A stretch of 64,000 nucleotides of DNA from Comamonas suwonensis (GCF_012844455.2 NZ_JABBCQ020000002.1:186001-250000); one strand, 5' to 3'; positions 16,801 through 25,051 are shown, counted from the first letter of the stretch. Made by a program: numbers and translations. The notes: generated by a model from the letters alone, not told the origin.

Positions 16801-17779
16801 GGCTTTGCAGCGGCTGCACGTTCTTGAGTTGAACTTCCAGCGCCTCGAAGCTCAGCAGCGGCGCATTCTGGCGATCCTGCAACTCCACACCCGACAAGGC
16901 CAGCTTGCCGCTGACGCTCACCACCGGCTGGTCTTTTGCTTCAAAGCGAATTTGCAAGTCCGTATCCAGCACACCTGAACGCGGCAGAACCGGCACGCTG
17001 GCGGGCACATAGCCCAGATAGGGGGTGAGATCGATCTTGCCCCACTTCAATGTCATTGCCGTCTGGCGACTATCGGTAAACGGCGTGCTTTCGCCCGAGG
17101 TGTCGAACTGGCTGCCGTTGAGGTCAAATGCCAGATGTGGCAAGACCTTGATCTCGCGCTTGGACTTCAGATTGCTGATGAAAGGAATGCTCAGCTGCAA
17201 GCCCTTGAGTTCATGCTTGCGCTGCACAGACTCATCATTGAGCTCAACACGGCCATCGCGCAACGCAATGTTGTAGAGCGCAAAGTTCACCGGCTTGGAC
17301 GGCTCTTCGTCCTTGGGCTCGGAGAGCTTGGTGATCACATCATCAATATCGAGCTTGCCCAGCGAGTGCTGGGTCAGGCGCACCACCGGCGCATCGACCT
17401 CAATGGCATCCAGCACAGGGGCCAGCCTGAACAGAGACTGCGCACTGGCATTGACAAAGATGCGCTTGATTTCCAGCTGGGGCTGGGCGGCAGATTCAAG
17501 GTCTTTTTGGCCTTCAGCGCTTTCTGAATCAGCGCTTGCAGCTACTTTTTTAATCGCTTTATCAATCACCAGATCATGCAAGGTGATGGACAGCGCCCAT
17601 GGCGAAAACTCGATCTTTCCCACATGCACACCGCGACCGAGCTTGTCAGAAGCCTGTTTTTCCAGCTGGCTTTTGGCCACGACAGGCACCACGGCCCACA
17701 AAAGCAGCCATAGCAGCAAGAGCACAAGAACAGACCCGAGCAGTCGGCGCAACCAGCGATTCGATGTGAGCAATGACAT
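13898..17779 (-). CDS. DUF748 / AsmA-like envelope protein
   Basis: A 1,293-residue protein with one N-terminal membrane anchor (about residues 8-35, a run of Leu and Trp ending in VVPVVAKSQ) and a very long periplasmic part rich in beta-strand repeats, typical of the AsmA superfamily. Relatives bridge inner and outer membranes and move lipids (family knowledge); the role here is inferred. The C-terminal part, from APGSAQLDAKAKDQLAK on, resembles the helical OmpA-like tail found in DUF748 proteins. ATG at 17779 is preferred over TTG at 17797. A dispersed repeat sits in frame near the N terminus (DKAIKKVAASADSES). Confidence 0.85.
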   Translation of the reverse strand: MSLLTSNRWLRRLLGSVLVLLLLWLLLWAVVPVVAKSQLEKQASDKLGRGVHVGKIEFSPWALSITLHDLVIDKAIKKVAASADSESAEGQKDLESAAQPQLEIKRIFVNASAQSLFRLAPVLDAIEVDAPVVRLTQHSLGKLDIDDVITKLSEPKDEEPSKPVNFALYNIALRDGRVELNDESVQRKHELKGLQLSIPFISNLKSKREIKVLPHLAFDLNGSQFDTSGESTPFTDSRQTAMTLKWGKIDLTPYLGYVPASVPVLPRSGVLDTDLQIRFEAKDQPVVSVSGKLALSGVELQDRQNAPLLSFEALEVQLKNVQPLQSQIALESVRWVKPEVHASRNAQGVINWLGLNTAAAPAEPQAQASVEAAGKAEAKAEMPAKPLTVIVQQFDIDSGTLHWQDLAAGTKPAVLTLAPLAVQVKNIAWPMSEPLNLTATAGLHSGEQAKADGAAQLVLDGQATVKDGKLKLKLKQLPLQWVQPYIEAHFKPQLSATLNTEAEVSWGEGGVMAQVAELTADKLQLQDKLAPVAVEQIKVSGVQVDLAAQLVQVESIAVQKPQLAALRDAQGHWMYERWLPAPGAKAAKQGAKADKAEQGRPWSVKLAAIAVDGGVVQLRDAAPVQGQNAQPVQLDVSALRVRLGAFEPLATKAAPTPLEVSAQLAANRRVQAGNLQFKGQFGLTPVSAQGQLQARAVPLHAFEPYFGHKLNVDLIRADGNFRGKVNYLAHAKGPQVAVQGDAELNDLRMRSTLAAPVQEEAGKPTTAKGALTAVLNDSTADRAKAMAARTGLGLGDDLLAWKTLALRGLDLNMQPAQPLRVSVRETALSDFFARVIVQRNGRINLQDIVKTEKSEQSVVQNEQSNAKVAAGEKPEGNKAVVVAEPAKPAESGPAPVIKVGPIVLTGGKVQFSDYFIQPNYSADLSELKGRLSAFSSEAPVGQAEPQMADLEIKGKAQGTATLDIGGKINPLAKPLALDIRTQMNDLELSPLSPYSIKYAGYGIERGKLYMDVTYKVQPDGQLTASNKLVLRQLTFGDKVESAPASLPVKLAVALLSDRNGVIDLDVPLSGSLNDPQFRLAPIVFKVLGNIIMKAVTAPFALLSGAFSGGDESGGVSFAPGSAQLDAKAKDQLAKIVKSLNDRPALKMTVVGEAREVEDKEAWKSVELDRLLLAQKRRAVIRDGKSGDEVFEISDAERPALLKAVYGRADIKKPRNMVGMAKELPADQMKALLVASIAVPDDAMRELALARGVAVRDYLSTQQLPLERLFLGAPKLDVKDKDWTPRAQLSLSAQ
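17515..17570. repeat. Dispersed repeat copy inside the DUF748 gene
   Basis: AGCGCTTGCAGCTACTTTTT at 17531-17550 matches the intergenic repeat core on the opposite strand and is more A/T-rich than its surroundings. In the gene's frame it reads IKKVAASA, almost the same peptide as the repeat inside the deacetylase gene at 53660-53700 (SKKIAASA). Confidence 0.7.
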
Positions 17780-18034
17780 GGGTATTTTTTTATTCAAGCA
17801 AAGGCTGAAAGCCCCTCCGGCTTTCAGAAAAAAGGCGCATCACACGCCATGGGACAACTGTACCTTGCGCGACTTGCGGCCTTGAAAAACAGCGCTCTAT
17901 ATATAAATAGAGAACAAGAAGATTTCCTAGGAGAAGTTTGCGCCACAGGCCATGCCTTGCACCTCTTGAAATCACAGAGAAATGCAAACAATGCGCGGCA
18001 TATGGCGACAGGCAACAACCGCCCAGAAACGACA

Positions 18035-18098
18035 AAGCCCGGAAGCGGTCAAAACCGTCATTCCGGGCTTCACGGCCGGTACAAGACCGGGGCCGTCT
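18035..18098. other. Two adjacent stem-loops, possible structured RNA
   Basis: AAGCCCGGAA (18035-18044) pairs perfectly with TTCCGGGCTT (18061-18070), enclosing an inner CGGT/ACCG pair. Directly after it, ACGGCCGGT and ACCGGGGCCGT form a second stem with a 2-nt bulge. The direction is unknown. GGGT-TACCC plus CTTTTTT at about 18287-18303 could end a plus-strand transcript. Confidence 0.4.
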
Positions 18099-18393
18099 TT
18101 CGCGGTCAAGGAGGGTGTGGTCCCTGCCGCTGGAAGCAAAGATTGCTCCCTTTGGTGCCTCAAGCGAAGATAAAGAGCAAGTGCCAGTAGCCTGTGGAAT
18201 CAAAGGCCATGACGGAGTTTGCTTTCCCTTTCCTTTGGCAAGCACCTGCGATGTGCAGGCAGATTCACTATATCTGTGCTCGTGAAGGGTTACCCGCTTT
18301 TTTGCACTTTTTTTCGCCTTCATGACAGATGTCACGAAATCAGCATGAACCCCTCTTGCGCACAGTGAGGTTTACTGTCAATTTATTTACATG

Positions 18394-18409
18394 CTGTATA
18401 TTCATACAG
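18394..18409. promoter_or_regulatory. LexA (SOS) box
   Basis: CTGTATATTCATACAG matches the CTGT-N8-ACAG operator used by LexA in gamma- and betaproteobacteria, with an A/T-rich centre. No known SOS gene is adjacent. The nearest genes are the transglycosylase, 252 bp downstream, and the DUF748 gene, 615 bp away in the other direction. Confidence 0.7.
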
Positions 18410-18423
18410 TTTTTATATTATTT

Positions 18424-18509
18424 AAAAGTCTAAAAAATATTTTTGTTAGTGTTGACTATGTATTAAGAGGACTTTTAGAATCCGCCAGCGCTCGAAATGA
18501 GCGTTTTTT
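18424..18509 (+). ncRNA. Candidate small RNA between LexA box and terminator-like hairpin
   Basis: AAAAGTC (18424-18430) pairs with GACTTTT (18470-18476). CGCTC-GAAAT-GAGCG followed by six T (18489-18509) then has the form of an intrinsic terminator. Together they outline an RNA of about 85 nt starting just after the LexA box. The same DNA carries a good promoter (18452-18481) for the next gene, so the RNA is inference only. Confidence 0.35.
18452..18481 (+). promoter_or_regulatory. Sigma-70 promoter for the lytic transglycosylase gene
   Basis: TTGACT (18452-18457) and TAGAAT (18476-18481) with an 18-bp spacer. The leader to the ATG at 18661 would be about 170 nt. It contains two terminator-like hairpins, the second being GCGCCCC/GGGGCGC plus TTTT at about 18541-18563, which suggests read-through or attenuation control. 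Confidence 0.6.
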
Positions 18510-18660
18510 GTTTCCGCTGCCTCACGACTGAGCAGACCGATCAGCGCCCCGCCGGGGCGCTTTTAATCGGCCCGCAGCAAACCTCATCGGCGTGCTGCCC
18601 TGGTCGCACCGTGTCACAGACCCGGTTCCACCTCGGGCGATAGCCAAGAAAGGACAAGCT

Positions 18661-19521
18661 ATGCCAGCGTCAGGAAAATTAGTCGCCTCTGCGCGAACGT
18701 TGGGCCACAAAACGGCCAACGGTTTTCTTGCTCTTACCCACAACGGTTTCGCCCTCTTGGGCTTGGCCGTGGCCATTTCGGCCTTGATTTTCATCTCTCG
18801 CCCAGACCTGCGCCTGGCTGGCGAATCTCAGCTGCGTCAGTGGCTGGATGCCCGCCTGCCCGTGGTTGCTGAAGCCAGCATCGAAGAAGCCCCCATTTCT
18901 GAGATCATTGTCGCCAGCGATCGCGCCACCGCAGTCAACCCCAAAAGCCTGCCCAAGGAGCAAGCTGCGGTCGCCTACTGGCTCAGCACCAAGTACCGCG
19001 TGGCTCCCGAGCCCATTGCCGCTCTGGTCAGCGAAGCCTATGCACAAGGCAAAGCCAACAAGCTGGACCCCACGCTGATTCTGGCCATCATGGCCATTGA
19101 ATCGAGCTTCAACCCATTTGCCCAAAGTCCGGTCGGCGCCCAAGGCCTGATGCAGGTGATGACCAAGATTCACACCGACAAGTACGAGAGCTTTGGCGGC
19201 CAACATGCCGCGTTTGATCCCGTGACCAATCTTAAGGTCGGCGTCAAGGTGCTCAAGGAATGCATTGCACGTGCTGGCTCCATCGAAGGTGGCTTGCGCT
19301 ACTACGTGGGCGCAGCCAATCTGCCGAGCGATGGTGGCTATGCGGCCAAGGTGCTGGCCGAGCATCAGCGTATGCGCCAGGGTGCAGGCTTGCGCGCCGC
19401 CAATCCTTTGGTTGCCGCTAATACGGTGACGCCAGCAGCCAAGTCTGCTGCGCCCAAGGCGGCAGAAGCCACCACGGTATCTCATGCTCAGCAAGTCACT
19501 GTGGCTGATTCCAGCCTGTAA
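18661..19521 (+). CDS. Membrane-anchored lytic transglycosylase (SLT domain)
   Basis: Cleaves peptidoglycan between MurNAc and GlcNAc. It is 286 residues with one N-terminal membrane helix (about 29-47) and a C-terminal SLT domain. The catalytic Glu147 lies in AIMAIESSFNP, followed by the GAQGLMQVM block (about 159-167) and a later YYVGAAN. ATG at 18661, with AAAGGA 8 nt upstream, decides the start over an in-frame upstream ATG at 18592. The C-terminal tail (Ala/Pro/Thr-rich) is probably disordered. It is monocistronic with a strong terminator and has a complex leader. Confidence 0.9.
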   Translation: MPASGKLVASARTLGHKTANGFLALTHNGFALLGLAVAISALIFISRPDLRLAGESQLRQWLDARLPVVAEASIEEAPISEIIVASDRATAVNPKSLPKEQAAVAYWLSTKYRVAPEPIAALVSEAYAQGKANKLDPTLILAIMAIESSFNPFAQSPVGAQGLMQVMTKIHTDKYESFGGQHAAFDPVTNLKVGVKVLKECIARAGSIEGGLRYYVGAANLPSDGGYAAKVLAEHQRMRQGAGLRAANPLVAANTVTPAAKSAAPKAAEATTVSHAQQVTVADSSL

Positions 19522-19553
19522 GTCTTCAAACCATAAACTGTCGATTTTTTTCG

Positions 19554-19579
19554 AGCTGGCCTGAGTGCCAGCTTTTTTT
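19554..19579 (+). terminator. Terminator of the lytic transglycosylase gene
   Basis: AGCTGGC/GCCAGCT, a 7-bp stem with a 6-nt loop followed by seven T, 33 bp after the stop codon. Confidence 0.88.
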
Positions 19580-19644
19580 ATGCCCGAACGCAAGCCTGCG
19601 AGAAAAGCGGGCATACGGTTCCGAGATATGTCAGCTCAGCTACA

Positions 19645-19800
19645 CTAGAGGGTGTACGCAACTGGCGATAGGCGCAGAGTTTTTCTGCCGCTGACGTGGA
19701 AACCAGCAGACTGCAAGGTTTGTGAACCACCGGGGAGCGTACCGCCCAAGGTCGCAGCGATTGCAACCCGCAAGCGTTTCAGCCGTTCGCCTGGGCAGCC
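19645..19800 (+). promoter_or_regulatory. ZTP (pfl) riboswitch upstream of glyA
   Basis: Contains the conserved blocks of the ZTP/ZMP aptamer in order: ACTGGCG (19661), GTGGAA (19697), ACCACCGGGGAGCG (19726-19739) and CGCCTGGGCA (19788-19797). GTACGC (19654) pairs with GCGTAC (19737) to close the first subdomain. GGCG of the first block can pair with CGCC of the last as the diagnostic pseudoknot. ZTP riboswitches sense the purine intermediate that builds up when 10-formyl-THF is short and commonly control glyA, folD and purH (established). A -10-like TACACT precedes it at 19641. Confidence 0.92.
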
Positions 19801-19837
19801 CTTGGCCTCAAGGGAATTTCAAGTTCACAGGACTGCC

Positions 19838-21085
19838 ATGTTTCAACGCACCGATACCGTCGCTAAAGTCGACCCCGAACTGTTTGCCGCCATTCAGGCT
19901 GAAGATCATCGCCAGCAAGAGCATATCGAGCTGATCGCCAGCGAGAACTACTGCTCGCCCGCCGTGATGGAAGCCCAGGGCTCCCAACTGACCAACAAGT
20001 ACGCCGAAGGCTACCCCGGCAAGCGTTACTACGGTGGTTGCGAGCATGTGGACGTGGTCGAGCAACTGGCCATCGACCGCATCAAGCAAATTTTTGGCGC
20101 TGAAGCCGCCAACGTGCAACCCAATTCCGGCTCGCAAGCCAACCAGGCTGTGCTGATGGCCTTTGCCAAGCCCGGCGACACCATTCTGGGCATGAGCCTG
20201 GCCGAAGGCGGTCACCTGACCCACGGCATGGCACTGAACATGTCCGGCAAGTGGTTCAATGCCGTTTCTTACGGTCTGGACACCAACGAAGCCATCGACT
20301 ACGACAAGATGGAAGCGCTGGCCCGTGAGCACAAGCCACGCATCATCGTGGCCGGTGCCTCTGCCTACGCTCTGCACATTGACTTTGAGCGCTTCGCCAA
20401 GATCGCCAAGGAAGTCGGCGCCATCCTATGGGTCGACATGGCTCACTACGCTGGCCTGATCGCTGCGGGCGTCTACCCCAACCCCGTGCCCCATGCTGAC
20501 GTGGTCACCACCACCACGCACAAGAGCCTGCGCGGCCCCCGTGGCGGCGTGATCCTGATGAAGGCTGAGCACGAGAAGGCGCTGAACAGTGCCATCTTCC
20601 CTGGCCTGCAAGGCGGCCCCCTGATGCACGTGATCGCCGGCAAGGCCGTCGCGTTCAAGGAAGCCCTGACTCCCGAGTTCAAGGCCTACCAGGAACAAGT
20701 CGTGAAGAACGCCAAGGTCATGGCCGACACGCTGACCGCTCGCGGTCTGCGCATCGTCTCCGGCCGCACCGAAAGCCACGTCATGCTGGTGGACCTGCGC
20801 GCCAAGGGCATTACCGGCAAGGCTGCTGAAGCGGCTCTGGGTCTGGCTCACATCACTGTGAACAAGAACGCCATCCCTAACGATCCCGAAAAGCCATTCG
20901 TGACCAGCGGCATCCGCATCGGCACTCCCGCCATGACCACCCGTGGTTTCGGCGAAGAAGAAACCCGCATCACTGCCAACCTGGTGGCCGACGTGCTGGA
21001 GAACCCCACAGACGAAGCCACCCTGGCTGCCGTGCGTGAAAAGGTTGCCGCACTGACCGCCAAGCTGCCCGTCTACAGCAAGTAA
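19838..21085 (+). CDS. glyA: Serine hydroxymethyltransferase
   Basis: Interconverts serine and glycine with THF, the main source of one-carbon units. It is 415 residues, the usual length. The N-terminal block [15 protein letters not shown], the substrate/THF loop [15 protein letters not shown] and the PLP lysine motif [16 protein letters not shown] are all intact. ATG at 19838 follows AGGA. The frame is open upstream but that DNA is the riboswitch. It forms a unit with nrdR (21-bp gap), a common betaproteobacterial pairing that links one-carbon supply to deoxynucleotide control. Confidence 0.98.
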   Translation: MFQRTDTVAKVDPELFAAIQAEDHRQQEHIELIASENYCSPAVMEAQGSQLTNKYAEGYPGKRYYGGCEHVDVVEQLAIDRIKQIFGAEAANVQPNSGSQANQAVLMAFAKPGDTILGMSLAEGGHLTHGMALNMSGKWFNAVSYGLDTNEAIDYDKMEALAREHKPRIIVAGASAYALHIDFERFAKIAKEVGAILWVDMAHYAGLIAAGVYPNPVPHADVVTTTTHKSLRGPRGGVILMKAEHEKALNSAIFPGLQGGPLMHVIAGKAVAFKEALTPEFKAYQEQVVKNAKVMADTLTARGLRIVSGRTESHVMLVDLRAKGITGKAAEAALGLAHITVNKNAIPNDPEKPFVTSGIRIGTPAMTTRGFGEEETRITANLVADVLENPTDEATLAAVREKVAALTAKLPVYSK

Positions 21086-21106
21086 ATTCGGCTGCGCTGA
21101 CACACC

Positions 21107-21592
21107 ATGAAGTGCCCCTTCTGCAGCAACCCGGACACGCAAGTTGTCGAAACACGCGAGTCCGAGGATGGGGGCTTCATCCGCCGCCGCCGCCGCTGCG
21201 GTGGCTGCGACAAGCGTTTTACGACGTATGAGCGGCCCGAGGTCAGTTTTCCGACCGTGGTCAAGAAAGATGGCCGCCGCATCGAATACGAGCGCGCCAA
21301 GCTGCAAGGCTCTTTCAAGATCGCGCTGCGCAAGCGCCCGGTGAGCACCGCGCTCATTGATGCTGCCATAGAGCGCATCGAAGACAAGCTACTCAATCTG
21401 GGTCAGCGCGAGATCGATTCCAGCCGCCTTGGTGAGCTGGTCATGGATGAGCTCAAGGGCCTGGACAAAGTGGGCTATATCCGCTTTGCCAGCGTCTATC
21501 GCAGCTTTGAGGATGTGGACGACTTCACCAACATCATGGATGAAGTCCGCAGCCCCAAGGCCAAAGCGCCCAAGAAACCAGCTGCCAGCTGA
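21107..21592 (+). CDS. nrdR: Transcriptional repressor NrdR
   Basis: Represses ribonucleotide reductase genes in response to ATP/dATP. The 161 residues hold a four-Cys zinc ribbon (Cys3, Cys6, Cys31, Cys34) with an Arg-rich linker, then an ATP-cone (about 49-139; [16 protein letters not shown]). It begins 21 bp after glyA and is likely co-transcribed, so it falls under the ZTP riboswitch transcript. A terminator follows. Confidence 0.97.
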   Translation: MKCPFCSNPDTQVVETRESEDGGFIRRRRRCGGCDKRFTTYERPEVSFPTVVKKDGRRIEYERAKLQGSFKIALRKRPVSTALIDAAIERIEDKLLNLGQREIDSSRLGELVMDELKGLDKVGYIRFASVYRSFEDVDDFTNIMDEVRSPKAKAPKKPAAS

Positions 21593-21611
21593 TACATCGA
21601 TCAGACACATC

Positions 21612-21640
21612 AAAGCCACCCTCCGGTGGCTTTGTTTTTG
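21612..21640 (+). terminator. Terminator of glyA-nrdR
   Basis: AAAGCCACC/GGTGGCTTT, a 9-bp stem with loop CTCC, followed by GTTTTT. Confidence 0.9.
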
Positions 21641-21727
21641 GGCGGCTCCAAACTGATACTGCTATTAACTCAAGAGCATGTAGTGCCTTCTAATCAATGG
21701 ATCCAAGGTTTTTTTGATTCATTTTCA

Positions 21728-23499
21728 TTAATGGACAAGCGCAATACGCTCCTGTAACGGTAGCGCCATGGGTGCTACCCGGCTCTGCGCGCGCACATGC
21801 TCGACCAGCGCATCCACATCCAGCATGCCGCCCACGACCTCAGTGCCTTGCATAAAAATACTAAAGTTGTCGCCGCCCGTGCCTAGGTAGCTTTGCAGGC
21901 CCACGCGGTAGGTTTGCGCCATGTCCAGCAGGCGGCCGTTGAGGCGAATATCGCTCACCCTCTGCCCTGCATTCTGGCTGCGGTCAAAACGGTAGCCAAA
22001 GCCTTGCGACACCTGCAGGATGCGCGGCGCATCCACAGTGTTGGTGCCGCTGTTGAATTGCTGCTCCAGCACCTGGCGAATCTGCTCCCCCGTCAAGCTC
22101 ATCACCATCAGCGTATTGCCAAAGGGCTGCACGCTGAAAAGTTGGCCGTAAGTGACCTGCCCGCTGGCATCTGGCACCAGATCGGCGCGCACGCCGCCAG
22201 AATTCATGAAGGCCACTTGCGCCCCGCCTGCTGCCTTATCTCGCGTGGCGGCCAGAATGCTGTCTGCCACCATGCGGCCCATCACGCTTTCGCCATTGCT
22301 GTGGGGCATGCGCAAGGCTGCAGCTGCGCCACATCCGCATCAGCACCAAAGACCGGAAAATCAGACTGCAGCGCCACCACGCCTGCACTACCGGTGTAGG
22401 CCTCGCCTTGGACGATATTCTGGCGTGCTGTCTTTTGGCTCACGCGGCGCGTGCGCGTATCGACAGTGAGCTTTACCTCCGTCAGCAGCGTACCGTACAT
22501 GCCACCGCTGGTCAGCAAAAATGGCTTCTTCGGGTTGACCTTGGCGTAGTCGCACAGATAGGCCTGATGCGTGTGGCCGGAGATGACGACATCCACCTCG
22601 TCAGAGAGCTGCTCCAGAATCGGCACGATATCGCCAGACAATCCTTGGCAACTATGGTCCTGCAGACTACTTGTGGTGCTGCCGCCTTCATGCACCAGCA
22701 CCACAATCACATCCGCCCCTTGCGCGCGCAGCTGCGGAACCAGCGCATTGGCCGTCAGCGCCTCTGCCGTGAAGCGCAGCCCTTTCACGCCACTGGGGCG
22801 CACCATGTGCGGCGTGTTCTTCAGCGTCATGCCAATAAAACCCACGCCAATGCGCAAGCCGTCTTGCTCAAAAAACTTCACGCCTGTGGACGGGAACAGC
22901 GGTTTCCCATCCTCGCGCAGCGTATTGGCCGCCAGATACTGAAACGACGCCCCCTTAAAGGGCTTGCTGAGCTGGCAAGGCTCTTTGCTCGTGAACCTCT
23001 CGCAGCCGCCGTTTTGCATGCGCAGCAGCTCGTCAGCGCCCTGGTCGTATTCATGGTTGCCGGTCGCGGCAAAGTCCACCTTCATCAGGTTCAGCGCTTC
23101 AATCGTGGGCTCATCCAGAAACAGCGATGACGCGATGGGCGATGCCCCAATCATGTCCCCCGCCGTCACCACCGCCACATGGCGGCTGGCAGCACGCCGC
23201 TCGGCAACCGCCTGCGCCAGATAGGCTGCGCCCCCTGCGGGCACCGCTACGCGCTGTCCTTGCGCGTTTTTGGCCGCCACAGCCTGTTTGGGCGGTTCCA
23301 GGTTGCCGTGAAAGTCATTGAAGCCAAGCAAGGTAATGTCCATGCTGGTTGGCTTGATCGTGCCACCACCGCAGGCCGACAGACCTATCGGCAATAGCGC
23401 CACAGCAAGGCCTGCGGCCATGGTTCGAAATGCACAACGCCAGCCCGGTGACAAAGCGCGGGGCTGGCGTTGATTGATCTTATTGTTTGCTACAACCAT
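21728..23499 (-). pseudogene. 5'-nucleotidase / metallophosphatase lipoprotein, frameshifted
   Basis: The first part (start at 23499 with AGGAGA upstream) has a lipoprotein signal ending LPIGLSAC, then metallophosphatase motifs: GFNDFHGNLEP, GDMIGAS, ATGNHEYD and VISGHTH. It runs into a stop at 22282. The second part, in another frame from about 22315 to 21728, continues the C-terminal 5'-nucleotidase domain (NSGGVRADL and YLGTGGDNF). The join lies near 22314-22330 and lacks the residues that normally link the two domains, so a deletion plus frameshift is likely. An assembly error cannot be excluded. aroC lies 51 bp upstream in the same orientation. Confidence 0.85.
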
Positions 23500-23550
23500 C
23501 ACGACTCTCCTGAGCCTCTGGTTGTACCGCACAAAATGGTCTTTTTAATG

Positions 23551-24648
23551 TCAGGCAGCTGAAGCAGGAATGGGGGCCTGGCCCGAATCCACATCTGCGT
23601 TCTGCGCACGGTGGCGCAGCGCATGCTCCATCACCACCAGCGCCAGCAGCGCCTCGGCAATGGGTGCAGCGCGAATGCCTACGCAAGGGTCATGGCGGCC
23701 CTTGGTAATCACTTCGGCAGTATTGCCATGCACATCAATCGATTCACGCGGCGTAATGATGGAGCTGGTGGGCTTGATGCCGATGCGCACTTCCAGGTCT
23801 TGCCCGGTGCTGATGCCACCCACGATGCCGCCAGCGTTGTTGCTGCGAAAGCCCTCGGGGCTCAGAGAATCACCGTGCGTGGTGCCGCGCTGGGCCACGC
23901 TGTCAAACCCCGCACCAATTTCTACGGCCTTGACGGCGTTCAAGCCCATCATGGCGTAGGCAATATCGGCATCCAGACGGTCATACAGGGGCTGACCCAG
24001 ACCCACGGGCATGTTGCTGGCATTCACACGCAGCGCCGCACCGCAGGAATCACCACTCTTGCGCAGCTGCTCCATGTACTCTTCGTACTGGCTCACATCA
24101 GCCACAGGAGCAAAGAAAGGGTTGTGGGGAACGTACTCCCAGCTTTCGAAGCCGATGGGCAGCTCGCCGATCTGCGTCATGCAGGCACGGAATTCGGTGC
24201 CAAATTTCTCTTTGAGCCACTTCTTGGCCACGGCACCGGCAGCCACCGTGGGCGCTGTCAGGCGTGCCGAGGAGCGGCCACCACCGCGCGGATCGCGGAT
24301 GCCGTACTTTTGAAAGTAAGCATAGTCAGCGTGGCCAGGGCGAAAGCTCTGCGCAATGTTGGAGTAATCCTTGCTGCGCTGGTCGGTATTGCGGATGAGC
24401 AGCGCAATTGGCGTGCCCGTGGTCTTGCCCTCGTACACGCCCGAGAGAATCTCGACCGCATCAGGTTCGTTGCGCTGGGTGACGAACTTGCTGGTGCCGG
24501 GGCGGCGGCGGTCCAGATCGAACTGGATATCTGCCTCGCTCAAGGCCATGCCCGGGGGACAGCCGTCAATCACGCAGCCAATGGCTGGACCGTGGGATTC
24601 ACCAAAGTTGGTGACCGTGAAAATTGTGCCGAAGGTATTGCCGCTCAT
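23551..24648 (-). CDS. aroC: Chorismate synthase
   Basis: Last step of the shikimate pathway (EPSP to chorismate), needing reduced FMN. It is 365 residues, starting [20 protein letters not shown]; the GESHGPAIG signature is at the N terminus. RPGHADYAY and [11 protein letters not shown], which bind FMN and substrate, follow. ATG at 24648 fits the family; the frame extends upstream without support. It is upstream of the 5'-nucleotidase pseudogene, possibly on one transcript. Confidence 0.98.
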   Translation of the reverse strand: MSGNTFGTIFTVTNFGESHGPAIGCVIDGCPPGMALSEADIQFDLDRRRPGTSKFVTQRNEPDAVEILSGVYEGKTTGTPIALLIRNTDQRSKDYSNIAQSFRPGHADYAYFQKYGIRDPRGGGRSSARLTAPTVAAGAVAKKWLKEKFGTEFRACMTQIGELPIGFESWEYVPHNPFFAPVADVSQYEEYMEQLRKSGDSCGAALRVNASNMPVGLGQPLYDRLDADIAYAMMGLNAVKAVEIGAGFDSVAQRGTTHGDSLSPEGFRSNNAGGIVGGISTGQDLEVRIGIKPTSSIITPRESIDVHGNTAEVITKGRHDPCVGIRAAPIAEALLALVVMEHALRHRAQNADVDSGQAPIPASAA

Positions 24649-24727
24649 AGGCTGCGGATTATGCCTGCGCAGCCACCAACCCATGCCATCCGTCGCGTAC
24701 CAAAGCGAGCGACACACCTTCGATTTT

Positions 24728-24743
24728 TGTCAAATAATTGACA
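24728..24743. promoter_or_regulatory. TGTCAA-N4-TTGACA palindrome between aroC and the symporter
   Basis: A perfect 6-bp inverted repeat with a 4-bp spacer, in the divergent promoter region. Its right half is a consensus -35 (TTGACA), but the nearest -10-like TAAAAT (24772) is too far for it. A regulator site is possible. Confidence 0.4.
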
Positions 24744-24768
24744 CGACAAAAGACCGCAAACCCATTGC

Positions 24769-25051
24769 TGCTAAAATATCCGGGTCGTTGCGGACACCTG
24801 GACACTACTTTCGCCAGTTCCGCGTCGGCTTTTACCAGTCACTCTGGTTAGCGACTGCAGGCCCTGCCCCTTGCGCAGGATGGATTAAGGGCTTGAGCCC
24901 ACCTGTCAGCCACTTTCATTGATTAAGCGATTTGGGCCTAGCCACTTGCAGGCCCGCGCCAGCGTTTTCGCGCTGCGCCGCTACTGAACTGCGCCCACTG
25001 GCCTGACTTTTTACAAGTCTGGCGCTTTGCCGTGCGCGCCAAGGAGGAATT
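24769..25051 (+). promoter_or_regulatory. Extended -10 promoter and long hairpin-rich leader of the symporter gene
   Basis: TGCTAAAAT (from 24769) is an extended -10 box, giving a leader of about 265 nt. Successive hairpins are readable: CAGTC/GACTG near 24837-24860, GGGCT-TG-AGCCC near 24890, GGGCCT/AGGCCC near 24931-24955, AGCG-TTTT-CGCT near 24962, and CCTGACTT/AAGTCTGG near 25001-25022. The ribosome-binding site AAGGAGG follows. No known riboswitch motif is recognised. Confidence 0.5.

Larger units (their letters stand above)
17780..18660. other. 880-bp intergenic region with hairpins, LexA box and A/T-rich core
   Basis: No gene is supported here. It contains an imperfect palindrome CTCTATATATAAATAGAG at 17895-17912, probably in the DUF748 promoter. 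It also has a 10-bp stem at 18035-18070, a second stem at 18072-18098, a TGACA-GA-TGTCA palindrome at 18323-18334, a LexA-type box at 18394-18409, a sigma-70 promoter at 18452-18481, and two terminator-like hairpins at 18489-18509 and 18541-18563. A 181-codon minus-strand frame crosses it but has no coding signature. Confidence 0.6.

Noticed and set aside
17790-18335. 181-codon minus-strand frame across the DUF748/transglycosylase gap
   Set aside because: GTG start without ribosome-binding site, Arg/Cys-rich composition with no domain, overlaps strong hairpins and the start of the DUF748 gene.
19652-19837. Upstream extension of glyA
   Set aside because: This DNA is the ZTP riboswitch and the family N terminus is [10 protein letters not shown].
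24649-25051. Known guanidine, glycine or SAM riboswitch upstream of the symporter
   Set aside because: None of the conserved blocks of those families could be found; only generic hairpins are visible.
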